A DNA stretch of 55,174 nt from JAAUTS01 sp038250235. GTDB lineage: Bacteria > Verrucomicrobiota > Verrucomicrobiia > Methylacidiphilales > JAAUTS01. Position numbers and translations under genes: made by a program. The notes under the pieces were generated by a model. That model made no database searches, was not told the origin of the DNA, and was given only the letters and a program-made list of their open reading frames with translations. Positions 24,147 through 33,047 of the stretch are shown here, piece by piece (position 1 is the first letter of the stretch; the number at the start of each line of letters is the position of its first letter). Location: the NCBI GenBank assembly GCA_038250235.1, contig JBBSCO010000014.1:1-55174 (forward strand), read 5' to 3'.

Positions 24147-25604
24147 ATGAATACAGGTAAAATCGTGCAGGTCATCGGTCCCGTCGTGGATATAGAATTC
24201 TACGACGGCAAAGTCCCTGCCATCTACAACGCGCTCACCATCGACTTCACGGTGAACGACAAACCCACCAAACTCACTGTGGAAGTGCAGCAGCACCTTG
24301 GCGAAGGCTGGGTCCGCGCTGTGGCCATGTCATCCACCGAAGGTTTGACCCGCGGCATCGCGGTGGTCGATACCGGCGCTCCGATCTCTGTTCCTGTGGG
24401 TGAAGGCGTTCTGGGCCGTGTGTTCAACGTTCTTGGCGAACCTGTCGACGAACGCGGGCCTGTCACCTTTGATAAAAAATACCCGATCCATCGCGATGCG
24501 CCCCTTTTGGTCGATCAGGACACCAAGCCTTCCATCCTGGAAACCGGGATCAAGGTGATTGATCTGATCTGTCCCTTCACCAAGGGCGGAAAAGTCGGCG
24601 CCTTCGGGGGTGCCGGTGTCGGTAAGACTGTTGTTATTCTCGAACTCATCAACAACATCGCCAAAGGCCATGGGGGTTTCTCCGTCTTCGCTGGTGTGGG
24701 TGAACGTACCCGTGAAGGAAACGATCTCTACAACGAAATGTCTGAAGCTGGTGTTATCGCGTTGGAAACCGATGAAAAGGGCCACCCGATCCTGGACAAG
24801 GATGGCAACACCATTCTTAAGCCAGGTAAATCCAAAGTGGCCCTCGTTTACGGCCAGATGAATGAGCCTCCAGGTGCCCGTCTTCGCGTTGCTTTGACCG
24901 GTCTGGCCATGGCTGAATATTTCCGTGACGAGAAAAACCAGGACGTCTTGCTCTTCATCGACAACATCTTCCGTTTCTCCCAGGCCGGTTCCGAAGTGTC
25001 TGCGCTGCTTGGCCGCACGCCGAGTGCCGTGGGTTATCAGCCGACCCTGTCCGCTGAAATGGGCCAGCTCCAGGAACGTATCACTTCAACTAACAAGGGT
25101 TCCATCACCTCCGTGCAGGCCGTTTATGTCCCTGCGGATGACTTGACCGACCCCGCACCGGCCAACACCTTCGCGCACTTGGATTCCACCATCGTGTTGG
25201 AACGTTCCATTGCTGAGTTGGGCATCTACCCGGCGGTGGATCCTCTGTCCTCGACTTCCAAAGCTCTGGCTCCGGAAATCGTCGGTGAAGAACATTATGC
25301 TGTTGCCCGTGGCGTGCAGAAGGTGCTGCAGCGTTACAAAGATTTGCAGGATATCATTGCGATTCTTGGTATGGACGAATTGTCCCCTGAAGACAAACTC
25401 ACCGTCTATCGTGCCCGTAAAATCCAGCGTTTCCTCAGCCAGCCCTTTGCGGTGGCCGAAATTTTCACCGGCACCAAGGGTGAATACGTCAGCATCCAGG
25501 AAACCGTCCGTGGCTTCAAAGAGATCCTCGATGGAAAACATGATGGTGTGGGTGAAAGCGACTTTTACATGAAGGGTGGCATCGACACCGTCATCAAGAA
25601 GTAA
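24147..25604 (+). CDS. atpD: ATP synthase F1 subunit beta
   Basis: 485 residues. Catalytic site: Walker A GGAGVGKTVVILEL (about 154-167), GVGERTREGNDLYNEM with the catalytic Glu, and DVLLFIDNIFRFSQAGSEVSALLGR as Walker B and beyond. PSAVGYQPTLSAEMGQLQER is the invariant family signature. It carries out ATP synthesis and hydrolysis. It starts 57 bases after atpG and ends 45 bases before atpC. Confidence 0.98.
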   Translation: MNTGKIVQVIGPVVDIEFYDGKVPAIYNALTIDFTVNDKPTKLTVEVQQHLGEGWVRAVAMSSTEGLTRGIAVVDTGAPISVPVGEGVLGRVFNVLGEPVDERGPVTFDKKYPIHRDAPLLVDQDTKPSILETGIKVIDLICPFTKGGKVGAFGGAGVGKTVVILELINNIAKGHGGFSVFAGVGERTREGNDLYNEMSEAGVIALETDEKGHPILDKDGNTILKPGKSKVALVYGQMNEPPGARLRVALTGLAMAEYFRDEKNQDVLLFIDNIFRFSQAGSEVSALLGRTPSAVGYQPTLSAEMGQLQERITSTNKGSITSVQAVYVPADDLTDPAPANTFAHLDSTIVLERSIAELGIYPAVDPLSSTSKALAPEIVGEEHYAVARGVQKVLQRYKDLQDIIAILGMDELSPEDKLTVYRARKIQRFLSQPFAVAEIFTGTKGEYVSIQETVRGFKEILDGKHDGVGESDFYMKGGIDTVIKK

Positions 25605-25649
25605 AAGCGATCAAATATCTTTTTACTAAACACTTTATTACTTCTCATC

Positions 25650-26063
25650 ATGGCCACTCTGCACCTTGAAATCGTCACACCGGAATCCAAAGCCTATTCG
25701 GCTGAAGTGGATTCCGTGGTCTTGCCGGGTTTGGAAGGGGAGATGGGAATACTTCCCAATCACATCGCCATCATGACCGCGATCAAGCCGGGAGAACTTC
25801 GCGTCATGAAAAACGGTAAAGAAGAATCCCTCGCGGTCGGGGAAGGTTTTGTCGAAGTGAAGAACAACAAGGTCTCAGTCCTGACCGAAGCCGCTATCAA
25901 CATCGAGGATCTGGACGAAGGAAAAGTGGAAGAAGCGATTAAACGCGCCCAGGAGGCCCTCGACAAAGCCAAGGATATGGACCCCGAAGAAGTGGCAACC
26001 CTCCAAGCATCTCTTCTGCGTTCCACCGCCCATTTGGGCCTAAAGAAGCGCAGGCGCGGTTAA
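25650..26063 (+). CDS. atpC: ATP synthase F1 subunit epsilon
   Basis: 137 residues. The N-terminal beta barrel is clear (LHLEIVTPESKAYSAEVDSV, LPGLEGEMGILPNHIAIMTA, LAVGEGFVEVKNNKVSVL). It is followed by the two-helix hairpin (EEAIKRAQEALDKAKDMDPEEVATLQAS). It couples rotor and ring and can inhibit ATP hydrolysis. Last gene of the operon, with a strong terminator 26 bases after its stop. Confidence 0.97.
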   Translation: MATLHLEIVTPESKAYSAEVDSVVLPGLEGEMGILPNHIAIMTAIKPGELRVMKNGKEESLAVGEGFVEVKNNKVSVLTEAAINIEDLDEGKVEEAIKRAQEALDKAKDMDPEEVATLQASLLRSTAHLGLKKRRRG

Positions 26064-26088
26064 ACGGTGGTGTTCCAAGACAGATTAC

Positions 26089-26119
26089 AAAAAGGCCATC
26101 ATAAGGGATGGCTTTTTTG
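26089..26119 (+). terminator. Rho-independent terminator of the atp operon
   Basis: GCCATC (26095-26100) pairs with GATGGC (26107-26112) around a six-base loop. The stem is extended by A/T pairs and followed by TTTTTT (26113-26118). Confidence 0.9.
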
Positions 26120-26195
26120 ATTTCTACCTTATGACATCAAAGATTCCCTTGGTTCAAGGCGGTTCCGCTGGAATGATTCAGGTTTTAGTACATCC

Positions 26196-26471
26196 ATGAA
26201 CATAAAACCTGTTAACAACTTCATTCTCATGCATGTCAGAACCATTGAAATGGTCGGTGTGCTCATGCGCATCTTCAGTTTTTCCTTGGTCAGTTGGCTG
26301 GGTCCGGACAGTCCCTTTCTCTTTGTCTGGATTTTCAATACGATTGATGCAATCGCCCTTTCCTGGTGCGCGATCTTGAAAAAGGACAAGGCGTATACCG
26401 TGCTAAATCTTTTTTGGATACTGATCGGCCTGATAGGTATTTACAAAGCGGGGGCCGGCTTTGGCCATTGA
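26196..26471 (+). CDS. Small integral membrane protein of unknown function
   Basis: 91 residues with two or three membrane helices (VGVLMRIFSFSLVSWLG; FVWIFNTIDAIALSWCAIL; TVLNLFWILIGLIGIYKAG). The middle reads NTIDAIALSWCAILKKDKAY, a pattern seen in small conserved membrane proteins without assigned function. The ATG at 26196 has no strong ribosome site; internal ATGs at 26229 and 26250 are possible starts. It stands alone between the atp terminator and the convergent CAAX-protease gene. Confidence 0.6.
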   Translation: MNIKPVNNFILMHVRTIEMVGVLMRIFSFSLVSWLGPDSPFLFVWIFNTIDAIALSWCAILKKDKAYTVLNLFWILIGLIGIYKAGAGFGH

Positions 26472-26540
26472 GAAGAGGCAAACCGCACCAAGTTTTCCTG
26501 TTGAAAAGGAAGAGGTCGCCACCGGTCGCGGGATTTTACT

Positions 26541-27203
26541 TTACCAGAAGTACCATTTTCCGGTGTTGAGGACATAAAGTCCCAGAAGCAGGTTAGTGAC
26601 ACCGTGGGCCAGGATGACATCTCCAAGGCTCTTGGTTCTGATGAAGATGGCTCCGTAAATGATTCCCGCCAGCAGCGCCACGGGAGCCAGGGCGCCGTGA
26701 ACCGAAGCGAAAAGCAGTGTAGTCACCCAGAAGGAGAAATGGCTGTAGGTTCCTAGCTGGACATCCTCGAAATTTTCTTTGATGAGGTAGCGCATGAGAA
26801 ATCCGCGCCAGAAAAGTTCTTCCATGACAGGCACGACAAGGGCGGCTCCCAAAATACGGAAGGCTACCAATCCCCAGGCAATCTCTTTGTTTTCAAAGAG
26901 GAAGGGATTGAAGCCCCCTTCCATCTTGCCCATAGAGATCATGGGGCCCAGGCCAATCCAAAGTGTGAAAACAAAAACACCTGCACTGACAGCCAAGGCG
27001 GGACGTTTCAGGTCGAAGGAGGGCAGCCTGGAAAGAATCCATAGAATAAACAGTCCCACTGCAACCGTTTTGATGGGGTAAATCAGATACACGGCCGAGG
27101 AATGGATGCCTTCCAGAGCTAGAAAGATCATGAACAGGACAAAGGGGGCGACAAAGGGGAAGGCGGGGTTTTCCTTTAAACGGGTGTACATGGCAGTTTC
27201 CAT
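26541..27203 (-). CDS. CAAX-protease-related membrane protein of the PEP-CTERM type
   Basis: 220 residues, about six to eight membrane helices. Three CPBP/Rce1-like motifs are intact: EELFWRGFLMR (EExxxR), FASVH (FxxxH) and HGVTN (HxxxN), so it should be an active intramembrane glutamate protease. The overall pattern, with FNPF before the catalytic helix, DVQLGTYSHFSF after it and an ending LGLYVLNTGKWYFW, matches the CAAX-protease-related proteins associated with exosortase/PEP-CTERM systems (TIGR03008 type). This agrees with the PEP-CTERM protein at 1240. The ATG at 27191 is an alternative start. Confidence 0.8.
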   Translation of the reverse strand: METAMYTRLKENPAFPFVAPFVLFMIFLALEGIHSSAVYLIYPIKTVAVGLFILWILSRLPSFDLKRPALAVSAGVFVFTLWIGLGPMISMGKMEGGFNPFLFENKEIAWGLVAFRILGAALVVPVMEELFWRGFLMRYLIKENFEDVQLGTYSHFSFWVTTLLFASVHGALAPVALLAGIIYGAIFIRTKSLGDVILAHGVTNLLLGLYVLNTGKWYFW

Positions 27204-27224
27204 TTTTCACTTTTTACTTTTCAG
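27204..27224 (+). repeat. Seven-base tandem repeat patch (TTTTCAC type)
   Basis: TTTTCAC, TTTTTAC and TTTTCAG follow one another with exact seven-base spacing in the short gap between the divergent CAAX-protease and thiD genes. Confidence 0.65.
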
Positions 27225-27280
27225 TTCAAGCAGAACCGAAAAGAAATTTGTCGTGGAGTCGGTAAAGACGGTTTACCATA

Positions 27281-28090
27281 ATGTTCCTTATGGCACAAAA
27301 ACGTCATATTCCGGTTGTCCTCAGCATTGCGGGTTCCGACAACAGCGGAGGAGCTGGAATCCAGGCCGACCTCAAAACATTCACGACCCTGGGAGTCTAC
27401 GGAACAACCGCGATCACCTGTGTGGTGGCCGAACACCCAGGCAGGGTCAAAAGCATTACACCCATTCCGGCCAGGGCGGTGAGGGAACAGATCGATCTTG
27501 TTTTTGAGGCCTTTCCCATTGCTGCTGTTAAGACGGGGATGTTGTACTCGGCGGAAATCATCGAAGCAGTTGTATCGGGTCTGAAGGCGCACAAAAAAAA
27601 GAAGCCGTTTTTCTTGGTAGTGGATCCTGTGATGGTGGCTACCAGCGGAGCTTTGCTTTTCAAAGCGGAGGCACTGGAGGTCTTGCAAAAAAGGCTGCTG
27701 CCCTTGGCCGATCTGGTGACGCCGAATCTGGACGAGGCGGAGGTCTTGTTGGGCCATCCGTTGAAGAATTTGGCTGAAGCCCAGGAGGCGGCGGTTTTTT
27801 CCCAGCAGATCTGGCGTGTCCCTTTCCTGATCAAAGGAGGGCATTTAAACCTGAGCCAGGCAACGGACTTTTTGTTTGATGGAAAAACCATGCACAGTTA
27901 TCGGGCCCCTACTGTTCGGAAGATCAAGACCCACGGCAATGGATGCACCTATTCGGCCGCCATCGCGGCAGAACTGGCCAAGGGAAAGACGCTGCACGCG
28001 GCCGTAAGTAGTGCCAAAAAATTCATCACCCGTGCCATTCGGGATCATTTTCGTCTGGGACAATTTCAGCCCCTGAATCAGTTGCCGTAA
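27281..28090 (+). CDS. thiD: Hydroxymethylpyrimidine (phosphate) kinase
   Basis: 269 residues of the ribokinase-like ThiD family, which phosphorylates HMP and HMP-P for thiamine synthesis. Visible marks: VVLSIAGSDNSGGAGIQADLKTF at the start, VDPVMVATSGALL, TPNLDEAEVL, and the anion-hole/catalytic motif KTHGNGCTYSAAIAAEL (usually GTGCT; here GNGCT). An ATG at 27290 three codons in is an equally good start. No other thiamine gene is adjacent, so it may serve salvage. Confidence 0.93.
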   Translation: MFLMAQKRHIPVVLSIAGSDNSGGAGIQADLKTFTTLGVYGTTAITCVVAEHPGRVKSITPIPARAVREQIDLVFEAFPIAAVKTGMLYSAEIIEAVVSGLKAHKKKKPFFLVVDPVMVATSGALLFKAEALEVLQKRLLPLADLVTPNLDEAEVLLGHPLKNLAEAQEAAVFSQQIWRVPFLIKGGHLNLSQATDFLFDGKTMHSYRAPTVRKIKTHGNGCTYSAAIAAELAKGKTLHAAVSSAKKFITRAIRDHFRLGQFQPLNQLP

Positions 28091-28211
28091 ACCGGATCGA
28101 GTAGGTGCGGGAAGGTAACAAGTCTGAACGGGGAGTCGTTGACCTTCCAAATGCCCGATCCAGATTTTTAGCGACATCCGGCGGCTTACGTGGGCATTGT
28201 TCTAACATCTC

Positions 28212-30527
28212 ATGAAGGCCCGGAAACCCGTGACAATCTATCCCCTGTTCTGGATGGCTTTGGCTGCCGGGGCTGGAATTGTGCTGGCCAGGTATTGGCC
28301 CCGGGATTTCCTTCACCTGGGTTTGCTCTCGCTGCTTTTTTTATCGGCTGGCCTGGGGTTCAGGGGCTGGAAAGGCAGCCTGGGTCTTCTTTTGGCTACG
28401 GGGTCTGTCTTTCAATTTTATGCCCAGATGAGGGAACAGGCTCTGCCGGAACATCATCTGATACGTTTGATCGGAGATCGAAGACAGAGTGGTGAAATGG
28501 TTCTTCATGTATTGGATCTGCCGGTTCTCAAAACGAATGAAGCCGGAGAACGCCGTCTGGAATTCACCGGGAATGCGGAATTCTTTGTGGATTGGGAAGG
28601 AACGCACGCCAGCACAGGAAAAGTCCGTGTCACAGTTAACAAGCCGGGGGCTCTTCGGATTGTTCCTGGCCAGACCCTGAGGGTTTACGGATTCTGGGAG
28701 AGGCCGTCCTCCACGCAGAATCCTGGGGAGTTTGATTACAGGGCCTATTTGGAAAACAAGCGCATTTACTACCTTCTGAAATCCAATGGGGAGTTGGTTC
28801 AGGAAGTGCGTGCCAGCCGTGACCTTTTGGGTCTGGTGGCTTTTCATTTGCGTGAACACATGCTGGCTGTCCTGAAAATGGGGCTTGAAGAGGATCCCCA
28901 GACCTCGGCACTGATGGCCGGGATGCTGTTCGGTTACAAAGAGGGTATTGCGGAAGATCTGGAAGAAACGTTCCGGGTTACCGGAACACTCCACCTTTTT
29001 GCAGTGAGCGGCCAGAACGTCGCAGTTATTCTGGGGATGTTATTGGTGCTGCTGCAGGTGAGTGGTTTGATCCGTTGGCGCTGGGCCTGGATGCTCCTGC
29101 CTTTCTTGCTGGTTTTTTGTCTGGCGACAGGGATGCAGTCGAGCGCCGCCAGGGCCTTTGTTATGGCGGCATTGGTTGTGATGGCCTGGGCCATCTACCG
29201 GCCCGCCAATATTTTCAATGTGCTGGGGGCGGCGGCCTTGTTTTTATGGATAGTGGAACCTTCCGAACTTTTTGATGTGGGGTTTCAACTGTCCTTTTTT
29301 GTCGTTCTGGGAATGGCCATGGGAACAGAACCCTTTCTGACCTGGTTTTATCAATGGGGAAAACCTGATCCATGGATACCCATAAGGCTGATCCCCAAGT
29401 GGCGCCGCAGTCTGGATAGGATATATTATGCTTGTTGCGGGGTGGTGGCGGCATCGCTCTGTGCCTGGCTTGCATCACAGGCTCTGATTCTTTATTATTT
29501 TCATCTTTTCGCTCCGGTAACCCTGCTGGCCAATGTGGTTGTGATGCCTTTGGCAGCACTGGTTTTGACGGCGAGTGTACTTTCTGTCACCGCTTCCTTG
29601 GTCTCTACCACAGTCTCTGTCATCCTCAATCAGGTGAACTGGCTTTGTCTGCATGTTTTGGTTCTGGTGGTCGAACAACTGGCACTTTTTCCCGGAGGGC
29701 ATTTTTATGTGGCGAAGCCGGGGGATGGGTCGTCGCGGGAAGAGCTGGTTTTTACTGTTTTTCAAAGTAGGCAGGCCAGTCCTGTCCTTATCCAGACGGG
29801 GGGCGAAAACTGGTTTCTTGATACAGGCGGCATTTACACATGGAAATCGGCCATCAACAGGCAACGCCAAAAACTGGGAATCAACCGGCTGGATGGGATC
29901 ATACTTGGCCAGGCAGGAGCTGATCACATGGCTTCGGCGGTGGATGTCCTGGAGCAATTGCCATCCTCAACATGGGTGGAAAGCGGGTATCGCAGCAAAT
30001 CCCGCACCCTGCATGCGTGGCTTGACCGGATGGAAGAGAAAGAAGTGCCCAAACAGTTTTGGCGACGGGGAGATATTATTTACTTAAAGGGCGGTACTCA
30101 GGTGAAAGTTTTATGGCCCGGAAAGGAACGATTTTCCGAACGTCAAGAGGATCAGGGCTTGGTTCTGCGTTTCGTTAAAAACGGGAAAGCCCTGCTGTAT
30201 GCCGGGGATATTTCCAGCCGGGTGGAGGAAGAGATCCTGGCTTCGGGATCGGATCTGAAGGCAGAAGTGCTCATCCAGGGCGAAAACAGCCGGGAAGACA
30301 ATCTGGGTTCCGCATGGCTGGAGGCTGTCTCTCCCCGTTTTTTCATCCGTCCGGAGAGAGGGTTCAATCCAGATCGGGGGATGAATTGGGAAAAAATGGA
30401 AGAGTTAAAGCAGCGGCGTATCGGTCTCTTCCAGATGGAAGAGACCGGAGCCCTGCAATTTCGCATTGGCCAAGACGGAAACAGTGATTTAAGGTCTTGG
30501 TCTTCGCAGGAAAAAACCTTTAAGTAA
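28212..30527 (+). CDS. comEC: ComEC/Rec2-family DNA uptake channel
   Basis: 771 residues. An N-terminal membrane pair and soluble DUF4131 region (1-220) is followed by the multi-helix competence domain (225-500: LMAGMLFGYKEGI, LHLFAVSGQNVAVILGMLL, GMQSSAARAFVMAALVVMAW, ELFDVGFQLSFFVVLGMA). A metallo-beta-lactamase-like C-terminal domain covers about 520-760. It would carry single-stranded DNA across the inner membrane. The C-terminal domain has LGQAGADHMAS where active forms have a SHxHxDH zinc motif, so its nuclease site looks degenerate; the later YAGDI block is retained. Confidence 0.92.
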   Translation: MKARKPVTIYPLFWMALAAGAGIVLARYWPRDFLHLGLLSLLFLSAGLGFRGWKGSLGLLLATGSVFQFYAQMREQALPEHHLIRLIGDRRQSGEMVLHVLDLPVLKTNEAGERRLEFTGNAEFFVDWEGTHASTGKVRVTVNKPGALRIVPGQTLRVYGFWERPSSTQNPGEFDYRAYLENKRIYYLLKSNGELVQEVRASRDLLGLVAFHLREHMLAVLKMGLEEDPQTSALMAGMLFGYKEGIAEDLEETFRVTGTLHLFAVSGQNVAVILGMLLVLLQVSGLIRWRWAWMLLPFLLVFCLATGMQSSAARAFVMAALVVMAWAIYRPANIFNVLGAAALFLWIVEPSELFDVGFQLSFFVVLGMAMGTEPFLTWFYQWGKPDPWIPIRLIPKWRRSLDRIYYACCGVVAASLCAWLASQALILYYFHLFAPVTLLANVVVMPLAALVLTASVLSVTASLVSTTVSVILNQVNWLCLHVLVLVVEQLALFPGGHFYVAKPGDGSSREELVFTVFQSRQASPVLIQTGGENWFLDTGGIYTWKSAINRQRQKLGINRLDGIILGQAGADHMASAVDVLEQLPSSTWVESGYRSKSRTLHAWLDRMEEKEVPKQFWRRGDIIYLKGGTQVKVLWPGKERFSERQEDQGLVLRFVKNGKALLYAGDISSRVEEEILASGSDLKAEVLIQGENSREDNLGSAWLEAVSPRFFIRPERGFNPDRGMNWEKMEELKQRRIGLFQMEETGALQFRIGQDGNSDLRSWSSQEKTFK

Positions 30528-30535
30528 ACGTACAC

Positions 30536-31450
30536 ATGCGCGGCAAGCTAGTATCCGGAGATGAAAAATGGGGATTCGATATCCCCCGGATTGTATTGGG
30601 GCGCGGGCCGACCTCGGATATCAAAGTGTCGGACTCCGGGGCCTCGCGCCAACATGCGGAACTCTGGATCAACTATCATCAGCAATACATGGTGATGGAT
30701 TGTGGCAGCCGCAACGGCACCTATCTCAATGACAAGTTGGTCTGCGGACCGACACTCCTGAGACAGGGTGACGTCGTCCGCATTGGTGAACAGCGTTTTG
30801 AATTCAATGGAAATACGGCCGGGCAAGGCCAGGCACCCACCAGCATGATCAAGACGGGAGTTGCAGCCCAGCCTCCCCCTAAATTCCCTATCATTATGCT
30901 GGCCATCCGTCTTTTTGAGAATAAAGAGGTTCTGGCAGCGGAGCCGATCGTCCATAGTTGCGGATTGGGGCAGTGGTTCAGCAAACAGATGGAACTCGTG
31001 GCGCAGAATCAGGGATATATCAATCATCTGGGTAAACGTCTGATTTTCGCCTATTGGCAGGCCGAAGAAGGCCAGCTGGGTCAGGTTTTGCAAAAGGCCG
31101 TGGCCTGCGCAGGGCAATCCCTTCGCCTCACCGCATCCATGGATGAAGAATTAAAAATGGCAGTCAGCGGGGTGGCCGGTGAATCCCTGATGAATTCCGT
31201 GGCGGCGGTCCATCTGGGCAAGGTGGAAGGAAAAGAAGTGGGGGCAGAAGGATCCGAGTTCTACATGATGGTCGGAAACGAAGTGGAAACCTGTGTGGAT
31301 CTGACACTCAAATCACCTCCTTCCCTGAAGCATTTTGTCTGTGTGGAAAATGTTTCCAAACTGATGCCCGGCCTCGCCAAAAACCCCCTGACCCTTTCGG
31401 TCATCGGACCCAAACAACAGAGCACCATGCTCTATCAGGTCGGGATCTGA
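30536..31450 (+). CDS. FHA-domain protein with a cyclase-like C-terminal region
   Basis: 304 residues. Residues 18-92 are an FHA phosphothreonine-binding domain (IVLGRGPTSDIKVSDSGASRQHAEL, then DCGSRNGTYLND). From about 118 the sequence recalls class III adenylate/guanylate cyclases (LGQWFSKQMELVAQNQGYI, LGKRLIFAYW). However, the first catalytic segment reads LAIRLFENKE in place of the usual metal-binding Asp-containing FxDIxGFT, so it is probably not catalytic. It begins nine bases after comEC and is likely in the same operon. Confidence 0.75.
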   Translation: MRGKLVSGDEKWGFDIPRIVLGRGPTSDIKVSDSGASRQHAELWINYHQQYMVMDCGSRNGTYLNDKLVCGPTLLRQGDVVRIGEQRFEFNGNTAGQGQAPTSMIKTGVAAQPPPKFPIIMLAIRLFENKEVLAAEPIVHSCGLGQWFSKQMELVAQNQGYINHLGKRLIFAYWQAEEGQLGQVLQKAVACAGQSLRLTASMDEELKMAVSGVAGESLMNSVAAVHLGKVEGKEVGAEGSEFYMMVGNEVETCVDLTLKSPPSLKHFVCVENVSKLMPGLAKNPLTLSVIGPKQQSTMLYQVGI

Positions 31451-31491
31451 ACATCCGGGGTGGCCAGGTTCCCGTCTTTGCCTGAGTACGT

Positions 31492-32979
31492 CTACAAATC
31501 AATCCAGCTGTTGCCGTCTTTTTCCAACAAGGCTTCCGATTCAGTCGGCCCCCAACTTTTCACGGGGTAGCCAGCCACGGGTAACGAGGCCCAACCTGCG
31601 GTCACAGCATCCACAATGCGCCATGCTTCCAGAACTTCGTCCGCACGGGTGAAGAGGGTGGAGTCGCCAACAATAAAATCATGGAGAAGACGTTCGTAGG
31701 CTTCCGGGGAGTAGGAACCGAACTTGGATTTGTAGGCAAAGTCCATATCGACCGAGCCCATGGCACTTTTGCCCGGGACTTTGGCGTTGAAGCGAAGATG
31801 GATACCTTCGTCCGGTTGCAGGCGGATATGGAGCCTGTTGCGGTGCAGCAATTCGCAATTGTCCGTGCTCTTGAAGAGGGCGAGGGGAGGGCGCTTGAAA
31901 ACAACCACAATCTCACTGGCCCGTTTGGTCAGAGCTTTGCCTGTCCGAAGGTAGAAAGGAACTCCGGCCCAGCGCCAGTTGTCGATCATGAGCTTCAGGC
32001 CGACATAAGTTTCCGTGGTGGAATTTGGATCCACGCGGTCGCTTTGCCGGTAGCCTTCATATTGGGCCCGTATGGCGATCCTTGAGACATCTTCCGCAGT
32101 CGGGGTTGAAATGGAGCGGAGCACTTTGACTTTTTCATCGCGCAGGGCTTCTGAATTCAGGCTGCCGGGAGGTTCCATGGCGGTGATAGTCAGAAGCTGC
32201 ATGAGATGGTTTTGAACCATGTCACGAACAGCCCCGACGCCGTCATAGTAGCCCCCGCGGGTTCCCACACCTTCTTCTTCCGCCACGGTGATTTGGACGT
32301 GATCGATGAGGGATCGGTTCCAGATGGGCTCATAGATGGAGTTGGCAAAGCGGAAATAAATCAGATTTTGAACCGTTTCCTTGCCAAGGTAATGGTCGAT
32401 GCGGTAGAGGCTCGACTCATCAATGACACCTTTGAGGGAAGTGACCAGGGCTTTGGCGGATTGGTAGTCGTGGCCGAAGGGTTTTTCGATGACGACGCGG
32501 CCGGCTTTATCTCCAGTGCCGACCAGCCCCACGCGGTTGAGCTGGGTTACCACTTCCTGGAAAAACTCGGGGGCAGTGGCCAGATAAAAAAGAAACTGTT
32601 GGATGCCCTTGTTTTTCTGCAGCTCTTCAAGCCGTTTTTTCAGGGAGTCGAAGGCGGCTACATCATCGAAATTTCCCACATGGTAGCTGATGTGTTCCTT
32701 GAAGTTGTTCCAGTCGCTTGATTCGATTGGGGCGAATCGTGAAAACTTCCGGGTGCCTTCTTCCATTTCCTGACGGAAAGAGTCGTCTGATTTTTCCCGG
32801 CGGGCAAAACCGATGACTTCAAAATGGTCGGGAAGGGCTTTTTCTTTAAAGAGTCCGAAGACTCCGGGCACCAGTTTGCGTTTGGTCAGATCGCCGCTGG
32901 CTCCGAAGATGACCAGGGCAAAAGGTTTGGCGTTCCTGCCGGGTTGGGCAATGGCAGTGAAGTTCGGTTCCTGTGGCAT
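31492..32979 (-). CDS. zwf: Glucose-6-phosphate dehydrogenase
   Basis: 495 residues, full length. NADP-binding GASGDLTKRKLVP near the N-terminus, the substrate and catalytic block YRIDHYLGKE with the active His, and RFANSIYEPIWNR follow in order. It makes 6-phosphogluconolactone and NADPH, opening the oxidative pentose phosphate or Entner-Doudoroff route. The preceding gene on the same strand is pgl, 68 bases upstream, so the two consecutive steps are co-expressed. It converges with the FHA gene. Confidence 0.98.
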   Translation of the reverse strand: MPQEPNFTAIAQPGRNAKPFALVIFGASGDLTKRKLVPGVFGLFKEKALPDHFEVIGFARREKSDDSFRQEMEEGTRKFSRFAPIESSDWNNFKEHISYHVGNFDDVAAFDSLKKRLEELQKNKGIQQFLFYLATAPEFFQEVVTQLNRVGLVGTGDKAGRVVIEKPFGHDYQSAKALVTSLKGVIDESSLYRIDHYLGKETVQNLIYFRFANSIYEPIWNRSLIDHVQITVAEEEGVGTRGGYYDGVGAVRDMVQNHLMQLLTITAMEPPGSLNSEALRDEKVKVLRSISTPTAEDVSRIAIRAQYEGYRQSDRVDPNSTTETYVGLKLMIDNWRWAGVPFYLRTGKALTKRASEIVVVFKRPPLALFKSTDNCELLHRNRLHIRLQPDEGIHLRFNAKVPGKSAMGSVDMDFAYKSKFGSYSPEAYERLLHDFIVGDSTLFTRADEVLEAWRIVDAVTAGWASLPVAGYPVKSWGPTESEALLEKDGNSWIDL

Positions 32980-33047
32980 AGTGGTTTCCGGGTTTGCTTG
33001 GCAATATGAAGCCTGACTATCGGGTAAGCAGGCAGGATTTCAATCCC

